Below are positions 1-7,589 of a stretch of 10,000 nucleotides of DNA, piece after piece. The stretch is taken from NCBI GenBank assembly GCA_009663005.1, contig CM018904.1, forward strand, positions 10,414,574 to 10,424,573. The letters are read 5' to 3'. The number at the start of each line of letters is the position of its first letter. The stretch's first letter is position 1. Origin of the DNA: Actinidia chinensis (lineage: Eukaryota > Streptophyta > Magnoliopsida > Ericales > Actinidiaceae). Made by a program: the position numbers and the translations under genes. A model generated the notes under the pieces. That model was not told the origin of the DNA, searched no databases, and saw only the letters and a list, made by a program, of their open reading frames with translations.

Positions 1-96
1 GGAGATGGGACTTCATAGGATTATTTCCGGCAGATGTTCAGTCCTCTTGGGGCGAGGGACTGGAGCTATTAATGGTGATATTTTTACCCCACATCA
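1..96 (-). mobile_element. Start (U3 end) of the 3' LTR, continuing past the left edge
   Basis: Read on the minus strand, the sequence left of position 97 begins TGATGTGGGGTAAAAATATC. It is immediately preceded by the purine-rich string GGGGGC TAC. An LTR beginning with TG directly after a polypurine tract is the expected layout, and a GGGGTAAAA-like start is in keeping with plant Tat LTRs. The other LTR is not in the window, so the boundary cannot be confirmed by self-comparison. Confidence 0.55.
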
Positions 97-108
97 GTAG
101 CCCCCTAA
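97..108 (-). other. Probable polypurine tract (plus-strand DNA primer site)
   Basis: On the minus strand this reads TTAGGGGGCTAC and abuts the TG that starts the putative LTR at 96. In LTR retrotransposons the polypurine tract resists RNase H and primes plus-strand cDNA synthesis just upstream of the 3' LTR. The G run is short and interrupted next to the boundary, so the call rests mainly on position. Confidence 0.5.
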
Positions 109-297
109 TCGAAGTGTTCGAGATCCTGGACGCTTTGGGATTTCGATAGTAACGTAATTTCTTATGCTTGACGTTGCCTATGATGGTGGAAACACTCGAT
201 GGAGCCCACGTGGAAGGAGGGTTTTAAATGCGGAACTCCATCGAAGAGTCCCACTCGCAGCCGTTTCTGGGTTAGATCTGGGAACGTTTGTTACTTC

Positions 298-305
298 TAT
301 ATATA
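298..305 (+). promoter_or_regulatory. TATA-like box upstream of antisense ORF copy A
   Basis: TATATATA is followed by a G run (GGGGG) on the plus strand, upstream of the copy A remnant. The same layout, TATA box then G run, recurs at 2210 upstream of copy B. This suggests a dedicated promoter for the antisense ORF rather than an LTR promoter, because it points against gag-pol and lies outside the LTR. Activity is inference. Confidence 0.4.
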
Positions 306-359
306 GGGGGCCCCTTGTCTTTCGGCCACTTTTGACCTCTTATTGTAATGACTGAAACT

Positions 360-1410
360 GCTACGCCGTTCTCCACCTCCAAGCAGCTTTGTAATTAGCG
401 GTCAGCTAGGTCTAGAGATCAAGCTCAGTGATATCGCCAAGGTAGTTGGCTCAAAAGGCCGCCACCTCTGCTTCAAGGGTTGGGTATCTCGGAGGAAGGG
501 TTGAGAACACATCTGGTGTAAAAGGGCCATGGATGTGGGTAGGGGAAAGCAGGTCGCCCACCGCCTGAGCAGAAAAGGCGAAGATCAATACGGAGGTCTG
601 GAGCTCCCGCGAGGCACGCCCGTTTTGCTTCAGGGAAGCGGGTAGTTCGGTTCCAACGAAACTCTTGGCGAAGCCTTGGGCCCGCAGCTTCAGTGATGGC
701 CAGCGCGGCCACAGCAGAAAAAAAATTCTATGACGGGGTGAGGGTGAGGTGAACGCCCGGCGGAACAAGGAGAAGGTGGATCGGTCACTTCGAGTCAGGT
801 GGTGACCAAGTTTCTCCATGATGCTCGGCCAGGTATTTCGTCTTTCCCTAATGGTGGGTTCCTCCCCATTTTTCATATTCAGCGGGTAGGTATCTTCTGA
901 TTCTGTTGGTAGTAGGGGTTATATTAGGGTATCTCTCGCGGTACGCAGCAGGGATTTCGCCGAGTGCACCCTCAATAAAGGCTGTCGTTGAATCTGCTGA
1001 GATGGAGGAAATGGTTCGAGCCGCAAAATCGGGCCATTGAAATTAGAGGGCGCCTCCCGAGGAGAAGGCGAGAGGGGAAGAAGCTCACCGAGGAGCTGAT
1101 GCTAGAGACAAGGTCATTGCGAAGTTAAGAGACGAGGTCTAGAGTGGAAAAGAGCCAGTCTGTATCGCAAGGCAGAGTATCGCCGCGTTCAAAGAGTCGG
1201 ACGATTGTTAGGAAGCGTGTGAGGGGATCGGCATCCTCTTATTTTGGCGATGACTCCGACTTCTGCAAGAGGCAGCATCGAGCACCAATATCCTGACCTC
1301 GGCGTCGACTGCGAGTAACGTCGAGATGGACCACGAAACTCCTCTCCAAAGAGGAGGGCGAAGACGAGAAGAGAAGCGAGCGGCCGAAGAGGGCAGCCGG
1401 GGTTGATGAG
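360..1410 (+). pseudogene. Antisense extra ORF, copy A: linker and coiled-coil C-terminal half only
   Basis: A decayed coding region runs antisense to gag-pol. The core Transposase_28-like domain seen in copy B is not recognisable here. Visible pieces are a basic, proline-rich linker (about 380-760); a segment reading RNKEKVDRSL at 761-790 that matches RTKEEVDRCP of copy B; a lysine/glutamate-rich coiled-coil stretch near 1060-1130 (GKKLTEELMLETR); and a C-terminal block reading FKESDD at 1188-1205, DFCKRQH at 1258-1278 and EHQYPDLGVD at 1280-1309 in shifting frames. An acidic/basic tail follows to about 1410. Copy B has the counterpart KRQLIHH near 4568. The reading frame is broken by stops and single-base shifts. 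Its function is unknown in the whole family. The start is uncertain; 360 is only where coding-like sequence begins after the TATA box. Confidence 0.55.
833..948 (+). other. Probable intron in antisense ORF copy A
   Basis: The donor-like GGCCAG/GTATTT lies at 832/833 and the acceptor-like TACGCAG ends at 948. The 72 bases before the donor (761-832) align with 4095-4166 of copy B, where GGTCAG/GTTAAT and TATGCAG occupy equivalent positions. Conserved splice-like signals in both copies support a real intron just upstream of the coiled coil. Its length would be 116 bases. Confidence 0.4.
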
Positions 1411-1498
1411 GGGGTGGGTGGTGAGGTGTTTATTTAAGGATTCCCCCTTTTGTATTTATATTTTTTTTATTTTATGTATCCGTTGATCTTCAGTGGTA

Positions 1499-1504
1499 AA
1501 TAAA
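1499..1504 (+). terminator. Possible polyadenylation signal of antisense ORF copy A
   Basis: AATAAA lies on the plus strand about 90 bases after the coding-like tail of copy A, in a T-rich stretch (1437-1490). The equivalent region after copy B (4712-4800) is also T-rich. The words CCGTTGAT at 1480 and CCATTGAT at 4744 occur in matching places in the two flanks. The AATAAA hexamer is common by chance in AT-rich DNA. Confidence 0.3.
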
Positions 1505-2209
1505 AGCTGATTCTTTTCCAACTCTTGTCGTTTTGCTTTATATTACCTCGGCATGCATCCGTTCATCTTATTTGCAATATTTATGGGGGAAAGTGGCGGT
1601 CAAAACTCCGCGCCCTAACCGATTAAAGCCTCCGGGGCGACGAGCGGTATTACGGTGAGACCGTCGACTGGCTATGAAGATTTTTGTAATGAAGGGCGCT
1701 CGTATTAATGGCAACGTCGGGTCGTTGGTATCCGTGGTCAAGATTCTTCGAGTCGCTAAGGAAATGGCGATCTAGGGCCCTTCAGGCGAGTCGTCAAGTT
1801 TTGGCGAACATGTTTGTTTGCTGTAATAGGCAAAACTCTTGGGCGAGACAATTAAGTGCTTTAGGCGATTAAGGCCGACGTTTGCGAGCTTGACGGTTAA
1901 GCGTGATAGGCGACGTGGGACAAATCTAATCATAGACGGTCATAATCAAAAAGAATCAAGCTTGTTCGCCATGGACCAATGCTGCCGTGTTTGTGCAATG
2001 TGGTTCTGGCCAAATGGAGCGTCAATCACAACGGACTTGCTCCAGGACGCCAGTGGAGGGGAAATTAAATGCAGAATAATAAGTTGTGAGTAGCGGGAAG
2101 GAAGGAAAATGGTTTAATTGGCGGGGAACGGCGGTTTTCTACTTTCGAAATCGGAAACGTCGCGTGATCTGGGCCGTTGGGCCCGATCGATTCAGGCCCT
2201 CCCTGTATG
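1505..2209. other. Spacer between the two antisense ORF copies
   Basis: No conserved protein domain is visible in either strand. The left half corresponds in position to the spacer after copy B: it contains AGGGCGCTCGTATTAATGG near 1693, similar to AGGGCGCTCTTATTTGTTGG near 4887, and scattered GGCGA words from 1766 to 1914. The right half leads into a GC-rich stretch (CGTGATCTGGGCCGTTGGGCCCGATC, partly palindromic, 2163-2190) just before the TATA-like box at 2210. It probably acts as promoter-proximal DNA for copy B, but this is inference. Confidence 0.45.
1766..1914. repeat. Dispersed GGCGA motifs, irregular spacing
   Basis: GGCGA occurs at 1766, 1785, 1803, 1842, 1864 and 1909, with spacings of 19, 18, 39, 22 and 45 bases. 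The first three intervals resemble a decayed array of about 19 bases, and the gaps fit lost units. A cleaner array with the same core lies at 4935-5035 in the other spacer. Confidence 0.4.
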
Positions 2210-2217
2210 TATATAAT
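2210..2217 (+). promoter_or_regulatory. TATA-like box upstream of antisense ORF copy B
   Basis: TATATAAT is followed by a run of six G on the plus strand. Preceded by a GC-rich, palindrome-containing segment, it matches the layout at 298. It sits about 110 bases upstream of the first plausible ATG (2322). It would drive transcription opposite to gag-pol. Confidence 0.45.
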
Positions 2218-3000
2218 GGGGGGTTTAACCTTTCATGTTCGCAACATTTCCCTCGTTGTCGAAGTGCTTGCTCCGTGTCCGAACTGACCTCGCCGTCCCG
2301 TAACGGTCGACGGTCCCGTTTATGTTCTCCAAAGAACCAACCTCAGAGGCGAGAATCTGAGGGCAATCCCTGCATTCTTGGATATCCGATTCATCTTGGG
2401 GCGAAGTCCTATACCGACGAAATGAGCCCAAGTCCCTTACACCAAACCACCAAGTTCCCAAGGATGGATACTCGAGTCTTACTAAGGAGGGGAAAGTCAT
2501 GTCCAGGCTAACTGGACACGCTTGGATTACTATTCATTTTCGGGGGTACAACTTGCGGATCCCCGGGGGATGGCGAGACGATCTATCAGCCCGCCAAGCG
2601 AAGTGGCGTTTTACGAAGCCGATTTTCTGGCCGGTTTGAGGCGTCCCCTTCACAGGCCATCAGGGAAATTTTGATTCACTACAAGATTTGCCCTGCACAG
2701 TTATCCCCAATGCGTAGCGATCAAGTCATATGCTCGCTGGTGATCTGGCGCCACTGTTTAAACGTCACATGTCCTATGACGAATTCAGGTGCTTGTACTC
2801 CCTCAGCCCCTTACTGACTCGGGATGGTACTACTTCAAGGCGGGAGGCCTTGCGAAGAATCTGCTCCCGAGATCTCAGAGCAACGTGAAGGGGTGGAAGA
2901 CGAGGTTCTTTTTTGCCTTCTCGGGGGACGAATGGGAGTTCCCTTCGGGTACAACCACCAGCGACAGTACTCCGCGGGTTCAGAGCTTGGGGAACGCCAG

Positions 3001-3058
3001 GTTAGTTCCTATTTTTTTTTGTTGAAGCCCTTTAGGTCGTCTGACATGCGATTTTCAG
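3001..3058 (+). other. Possible short intron after the Transposase_28-like domain
   Basis: CCAG/GTTAGT at 3000/3001 and ATTTTCAG ending at 3058 have good donor and acceptor form. The interval is T-rich, and a CTGAC branch-point-like word lies at 3041-3045. The open frame of the conserved domain runs into this interval and stops inside it, as expected if it were spliced out. At 58 bases it is shorter than most plant introns, so a deletion or chance match is possible. Confidence 0.35.
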
Positions 3059-3419
3059 GGAAAAGCTGTGTCAACAATAGCCGACTCTGGTCGAGGTTGC
3101 CGCCAAAGAAAGGACGGACAGGCGATCTTCGGGAAGAGGGAAGATAGAGCCTGGCGGCTACTTCGAAGGTTTCGAAGAGTCTGGGTTCGCGGGCATTCAG
3201 AAACATTTTGAGGTGGGTGCGCGGCGCTTTCTACCAGCGGCGTAGAGAGGATGAGGACAACTCGACCTCGGGGATTGAGGGGAGTTTACTACTCACGGCA
3301 AAGATTCGGTTGAATAACTTAGGAGTCTTAGAAGGGATAGCGGAGGTGGGATTGGGTGATTTGGTGACTTGGGTGATTAGGAGAGCCCATCCGGTATCCC
3401 CGATATAAATAATTTAAAA

Positions 3420-3633
3420 ACCCTCCAAGGTGGCTCGGGGGAAGGTTAAAGGGCCCGTTTACCGTCTTATCTGGGACGTCGGCTCCAGTTCGGATTCAGG
3501 GTCGGTTTCTCACTTCGAATTCCGGACTCGCCCTTCGAGCTCGATCTGATATGGGCTTCGTCTATCTGATAGTATATTCTAGAAACCAACTTGTTTTACT
3601 ATTTTCTCCTTATCTGACATATTCCATGTGCAG
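3420..3633 (+). other. Possible second intron of copy B (acceptor end at 3633)
   Basis: The 3' end is intron-like: T-rich DNA, CTGAC at 3614-3618, then ATTCCATGTGCAG ending at 3633, followed by an open charged linker. The donor is ambiguous; GTGGCT near 3430 or GTTAAA near 3445 could serve. No conserved protein segment is recognisable inside this interval. Confidence 0.25.
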
Positions 3634-3961
3634 CGATATCGGCTCGAGCTGGGGGCCCCGCTTTGGGTTGAAAAAACCGGGGGGGGGGGTAAGGCCAGGG
3701 CAAGAAGGCTACGAAGGCGACGAGCAGCCAACCCTCTTCACAAGGAGTCTGTCATTCGGGGGGAGAAAAGCAAGCGGAAAGCGTCCCATAATCGAGATAG
3801 GCGAGCCCGTTCTCTCGAAGGGAAAGGAAGACGCAGCGAGCCAACCCCGCCGCCTAAAGATCAAAGTCCAACGAGGGGCGATCAATGCCAGAGGGCGTGT
3901 GCTGAGGCGGGGATGTCTACCCTGGTGGCGACGAGGATCCGAAGTCTATTCGGATGTTCTG

Positions 3962-3962
<1 letters not shown>

Positions 3963-3992
<30 letters not shown>

Positions 3993-4005
3993 CTCTTTTT
4001 CCCCC

Positions 4006-4058
<53 letters not shown>
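3963..4058. repeat. Long poly-T / polypyrimidine tract
   Basis: Runs of 30, 11 and 41 T are separated by short C/T interruptions including CCCCC at 4001-4005. On the element's sense strand this is a 96-base polypurine, mostly poly-A, tract. It interrupts antisense ORF copy B and is absent at the matching place in copy A, where only a run of nine A (718-726) lies nearby. It may be slipped-strand expansion or an inserted poly-A tail; no flanking inserted element is recognisable. Confidence 0.9.
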
Positions 4059-4059
<1 letters not shown>

Positions 4060-4166
4060 GCTCGGAGGTTTCTCACAGGGGTGATTCCGACTTCCGAACA
4101 AAGGAGGAGGTTGACCGATGTCCGACCGAGAATGATGGTCGCCAAATCTTCCATGCCTTGGGTCAG

Positions 4167-4233
4167 GTTAATTTGTGCAAATCTTGGCGTTACGTTCTTT
4201 TGCAACTACTGAGGTTGGTGGTGTTATATGCAG
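4167..4233 (+). other. Probable intron in antisense ORF copy B, homologous to 833-948
   Basis: The donor-like GGTCAG/GTTAAT and acceptor-like TTATATGCAG bracket 67 bases. The preceding 72 bases (4095-4166) align with 761-832 of copy A, which also ends at a donor-like site. The match of both splice-like sites between copies is better evidence than either alone. Confidence 0.42.
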
Positions 4234-4711
4234 GTGGTGTGTCGCCTCTTCTCTGCCCTCCGACAGCCAGGAGCATTTTCACGATATAGACTTCAATATG
4301 GCTCGCGCAGATTCCGCCACTGAGCGGGGGACTGGTAAAAAATCAAAGCGAGCCTTAAGGCAGAGAATAAGCTGGCCGAGCTATAGCGAGGAAGGATCAA
4401 ATCCCGGCAGGGGGAAGAGGTGGACGATTGAAGGCGATCTGGCGGAAACTGACAAATAAACTTGCGTGAAGGCCAGAGCTAGCCATTGAGGACTTCAAAG
4501 GCCTCGGGAGAATTCAAGGCAGCGGTTACAGTTCTGCTGCCGAAGTACTCAGCGAGGGCTTGAGTTGAAGAGGCAACTCATCCACCATTCCCCAAATCGG
4601 CGGTGAGTGACGAATATGGCGATGGGACCCAAGTTCCAAAGTTTGACAGGAAGAGGAGGCGATGAAAGAAGGAGAAGATTCCTGCTCAGCGTGTTGCTCC
4701 CCACGTATAAA

Positions 4712-4729
4712 TTTTTTTTTTTTTTTTTT
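4712..4729. repeat. Poly-T tract (18 T) after antisense ORF copy B
   Basis: Eighteen T follow the last coding-like segment of copy B, and further T-rich DNA runs to about 4835. Position and composition fit the 3' untranslated part of the antisense transcript. It matches the T-rich flank at 1437-1490 after copy A. Confidence 0.85.
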
Positions 4730-5098
4730 GAGATGAATTTTGTCCATTGATGAAAAATTATCCATTGAAAAATCTTTGTTGGGGGGGTATGTGTCTTTCG
4801 TTTGAGTGTTAATGGTTTTGTTTTTTGTTTTTTGCGAACATAAGTCATGGCGAAATTCAACAACTGAAATAATTGGCGATTCGACAGAGGGCGCTCTTAT
4901 TTGTTGGTATTGGCGAATCATTTTTCTTTAAACTGGCGATCCTCAACATTGGCGATCATCGATATAGGGAGATCATAAATAATGGCGACCATAGGACGGG
5001 CGATCATAATACAGGCGGACATAAACAATGGCGATAGCAATCTTTCGTTAAACGATGATCTAAAAATAGGCGAATAGGAAAAAATTCCGAATATAAAC
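4730..5098. other. Convergent spacer between antisense ORF copy B and pol
   Basis: No protein domain is visible. The left part is T/G-rich (probable 3' untranslated DNA of copy B). The right part holds the GGCGAT array described separately. Plus-strand transcripts from copy B and minus-strand gag-pol transcripts would meet here, since the integrase tail stops at 5099-5101. Confidence 0.6.
4935..5035. repeat. Degenerate tandem array, unit about 16 bp, core GGCGATCATAA
   Basis: GGCGAT-like cores start at 4935, 4951, 4968 (GGAGAT), 4984, 4999, 5014 and 5030. The spacings are 16, 17, 16, 15, 15 and 16 bases. Most units continue with ATCATAA or ACATAAA. Further GGCGA words at 4875, 4912, 5069 and 5115 suggest the array once extended both ways. 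The period of about 16 is not a codon multiple in most units, so it is not a coding repeat. Confidence 0.7.
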
Positions 5099-6330
5099 TT
5101 ATTTAGGTGCAAATGGCGAATGGGTTCTCATGACTTCATGATAGTACTTTCAATGCTCGGCATTCAGGAAGGGATGAAAGTGCTTTCAGTCCGGTCTTCT
5201 AACCAATAAGTCCCGATCGGGAGACTTGTGAACTTGCTAAGGACCTTCCCACGTTGGGCCGAGCTTCCCCTCTATATTTGGTTCTTAGTTGACAGGTTAC
5301 TTCCGCAAGAGACCAGGATCGCTTTGGAAAGAATGACGGTGTTTAACTCTTTGATGTAGTACTTGGCGACTTGGCTTTGTAGGCCATTTGACGTAGCTCG
5401 GAGCTCTCTCTTTTTCTTAAGGAGGTCCGGTTTGACTCTGAGCTCGGCCATTAATTTCTCTGGCTGTCGAAATTGAAACCCTGAAGCTCGCATACTATTT
5501 CACCGGTATAGACTTGTTCGGTTCGAACCATGGAAACGGAGTCACCCGTAGGGAATCCGGCTAGTAGTATGATAAGCCAAAGTATGCTTGGTAGTTTTCT
5601 GCCCACTCGTTTTTTGATCGTTTTAACATCGCCTCTCAAATTCAGGATGTCCGGTTGGTTGCTTCACTGTCCATTAATTGCGGAGTGACGGGCGGAGGAG
5701 AAATGAGGGAGATTGGGCGGGATCCGAGCAGAATAATCTGAACCGGTCGTTGTCGAAGCTGCCTTGCGTTGTCCGAGATGCAACATTTGGGACTCAGAAT
5801 TCTGCAAACAAAGGTGTTCCATCGAAAGGCCGGGTTCTTTTCTCAGTAATCTTGAGCGAGGAGAGGCTGAGCTTCTATCTATTTAGTAAAATATCTATGG
5901 CGTCGATTAGAACTTCTTGGAAAAGGAGCTGGCGGTGGTAGGGGACCCAGAATGTTATCCCCCATGGGGCGAATTGGCAAGGGCTGGACATTGGTACCAT
6001 CGTTATATGAGGTAGGATGGTACGGGGGCAAAACCTCTCGCATTTGTGCATTTCTTTATATAGACTGCCGCATCTCGTTATGGTCAGCAAAAAATATTCT
6101 TGGCGAAAGTTTCTTCACCAAAGATCTTGCTCCGGTTGTTGTTGGATTCGCATATGCCTTCGTGTTTTCTCGTAGAAACATTTCGCCTCTTCTTGGTCGG
6201 AGACATCTCAAAAGTGGTCTGAAAAGGGACTCTTGTATAGCCTGCCTTGAAATGCAAAATCTTGCGGATCTTTTATATGAGGCGGCGCAGCTGAGTTTAT
6301 CCCTTGGCCAAGATCCCTGTCTGGAGAGAT
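5099..6330 (-). pseudogene. Integrase region of pol (HHCC finger, catalytic core, C-terminal domain), broken
   Basis: Integrase would insert the cDNA into the genome. Reading leftwards: a linker with FAFQGRLYKSPFSDHF (about 6200-6260); a zinc-binding region with GARSLVKKL near 6115-6145 and MHKCERFCP near 6030-6055, where the first Cys of the CxxC pair is Met; and the core start VPMSSP...FAPWGI near 5960-6000. The second catalytic Asp is kept in ISDNARQ (Asp codon 5771-5773), and DSEATNRT near 5650-5675 keeps the Glu. PTGDSVSM near 5550 matches the usual P-T-G-E-T-P-F box. The C-terminal GKLGPTWEGP (5241-5270) and LNAEH...KYYHEVMRTH (about 5115-5165) end at stop 5099-5101. At least five frame changes and several stops are present, so it is non-functional. 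Confidence 0.88.
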
Positions 6331-6449
6331 AGGCAATATTTGTCTTCCAGCCACGTCGGATTATTTCTTCTGTTTTGGAGGATGGTTTGGTTGCGATTCC
6401 AATGCTTGGGATGGTTTAAAAATTCCAGAGTATGCACCTGTCAGAAATA

Positions 6450-6970
6450 AACTCCAAACTGGGACGCAATTAGCCAAAGGATCTGACCAGCCAACTCTTG
6501 TTATTTCTCGGGGAATCTGGGAAATCTTAAAAAACTTCTTGATCTTGCGGACACAGTCTTCAGCCTCGCCAAATGCTATTTCATTTTGCGTCCTTGGAGA
6601 GGTGGTAATCTCCTGGACCTGGTTTTACCACCAGTTGTGAGTCACTGAAGACTTCCAAGATTGTGTGCTCCAACTTGTTGACTACTCTTAGGCCGGCGAG
6701 GAGGGCTTCGTATAGGCCCTAGTGTTGGTGCTTTGAACCCCATTCGTGCTATGGCGTACTCCATGTTCGCCTGATAGAGCTCGGTATGACGAGGCCCACC
6801 CGCACAGCCAGCCGTGCCTGGTTTTAGAGAAGAGCATCAAACGTTACCATACCGGGGCGAGGTCTTTTTCTGAGGGTTTCGTTAGGAAATTCCAGCTTCT
6901 TCAGAGGAGTCGAATTGGTGGGAGTGGCGTCATGGGGGAGGAATCGACAATAAAATCAGCCATGCCTGGG
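6450..6970 (-). pseudogene. Second (Tat-type, archaeal-like) RNase H domain
   Basis: Tat elements carry an additional RNase H after the first one; it degrades RNA in RNA-DNA hybrids during reverse transcription. The sequence shows the inter-domain motif MADFIVDSSP (about 6935-6966), then one uninterrupted stretch of about 43 codons (about 6590-6720) reading YEALLAGLRVVNKLEH, then EVFSDSQLVV (6626-6655), with the catalytic Asp codon at 6641-6643. IKKFFKISQIPRE follows in another frame (about 6507-6548), matching the domain's C-terminal part. The N-E-A-E motif before YEALL is damaged, so the catalytic Glu is probably lost. Frame changes flank both sides. Confidence 0.8.
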
Positions 6971-7510
6971 CTTTTATTGCTATGTCCTTGGCTTGTATCA
7001 ATGTGGAACCACTTAGTCGATGGACCCTTTTCAGGAGTCGCCCAGTGTTATGGTTCGTTGGAGAATTGCTTAGTGTGATATGTCAACACTATGTGGAATG
7101 GCCTGGAAGTTAATGACCGAAGTTTTTGGCGGCGATCATAGAGCATGGCGGATCTTTTCCAACCTTGGGATATCTGGCCTCGGCACCAATCAAAGTTTTG
7201 CTAACTAGTATATAGGTTTTTGGATTTTATCTTCTTCTCGGACTGTACTGCGCGTATTGCGGTGGGCGCGGCAGATAAATAACGGAGATCTTCGTTTCTA
7301 AGTCAGCGGTGGGGGACCGACGAGAGTAAAGGCGGGGATCCGAGATACTCTTTCAGCTGTTTTATAGAAGCATTGTTAGATTCCTCACTCATGAAAGGTT
7401 GGCTCTTTCTCAGGTTTTTGAAAGATACGGGAGGCACTTGCCGCAGATTTGGAAACGAACTCTTTAGGGCGGCTACTCGCTCCAGTCAGTTGTGGCACTT
7501 ATCGGATATT
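6971..7510 (-). pseudogene. RT connection segment and first RNase H of pol, broken
   Basis: This follows the reverse transcriptase directly. VAALKSSFPNL and, in another frame, EFVSKSA (about 7440-7490) match the A-A-L-N-R-F-V-S-K-S segment after the RT thumb. NASIKQLKEYL appears near 7340-7375. TVREEDKIQKPIY (7205-7243) and KTLIGAEARYP (about 7160-7192) match the V-R-E-E...Q-K-P-V-Y-Y-V-S...G-A-E-x-R-Y segment of the gypsy RNase H. A run reading VLTY near 7080 marks the usual V-L-T-D-Q-P-L box in damaged form. In Tat elements this first RNase H is often catalytically degenerate even in intact copies; here stops and shifts break it anyway. Confidence 0.72.
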
Positions 7511-7589
7511 CTGGCGATATCATTGCGATAGGGCTGGTATTTGACGGGTTCACCTCAATTCCCGCTTGGAACAGGATCCCAGGAAACTT

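Larger units (their letters stand above)
2230..4710 (+). pseudogene. Antisense extra ORF, copy B: Transposase_28-type ('putative gypsy type transposon') protein, broken
   Basis: The core domain lies at about 2560-3000. In one frame 2665-2712 reads EILIHYKICPAQLSPM; a second frame gives HMSYDEFRCLYSLSP near 2770; a third gives GWYYFKAGG at 2822-2848 and GWKTRFFFAFSGDEWEFP at 2891-2944. The W-Y-Y-F, then S-N-x-K-G-W-K-x-R-F-F-F, then W-x-F-P order is typical of PF04195 proteins found in plant gypsy elements. A charged linker follows (about 3634-3960), then RTKEEVDRCP near 4095, and a C-terminal helical part with ELKRQLIHH near 4562-4588. Three or more frameshifts, stop codons and a 96-base T-rich tract break it. 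The start is unclear; ATG 2322 is possible but soon meets a stop. Family function is unknown; the name 'transposase' is historical. Confidence 0.75.

Noticed and set aside
451..876. 141-codon minus-strand open frame
   Set aside because: It overlaps the copy A linker on the opposite strand, has no recognisable domain, and its composition (runs of R, S, P, F) fits a chance frame in GC-rich low-complexity DNA.
298..2217. The two TATA boxes as LTR promoters of plus-strand elements
   Set aside because: No TG...CA boundaries, polypurine tract or plus-strand gag-pol follow them; both instead precede antisense ORF remnants.
2225..2500. 91-codon minus-strand open frame
   Set aside because: No family resemblance; it lies opposite the 5' part of antisense ORF copy B, and pol-strand coding is not expected between pol and the 3' LTR here.
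3963..4058. T tract as the element's main polypurine tract
   Set aside because: No LTR-like start lies beside it on the left, and coding-like sequence of copy B continues on both sides.
3882..4205. Minus-strand frame with about 30 lysines in a row
   Set aside because: This is translation of the poly-A complement of the T tract, not a gene.
5678..6332. Plus-strand open frames of 87 and 126 codons
   Set aside because: They are antisense shadows of the integrase finger and core, where minus-strand motifs are clear.
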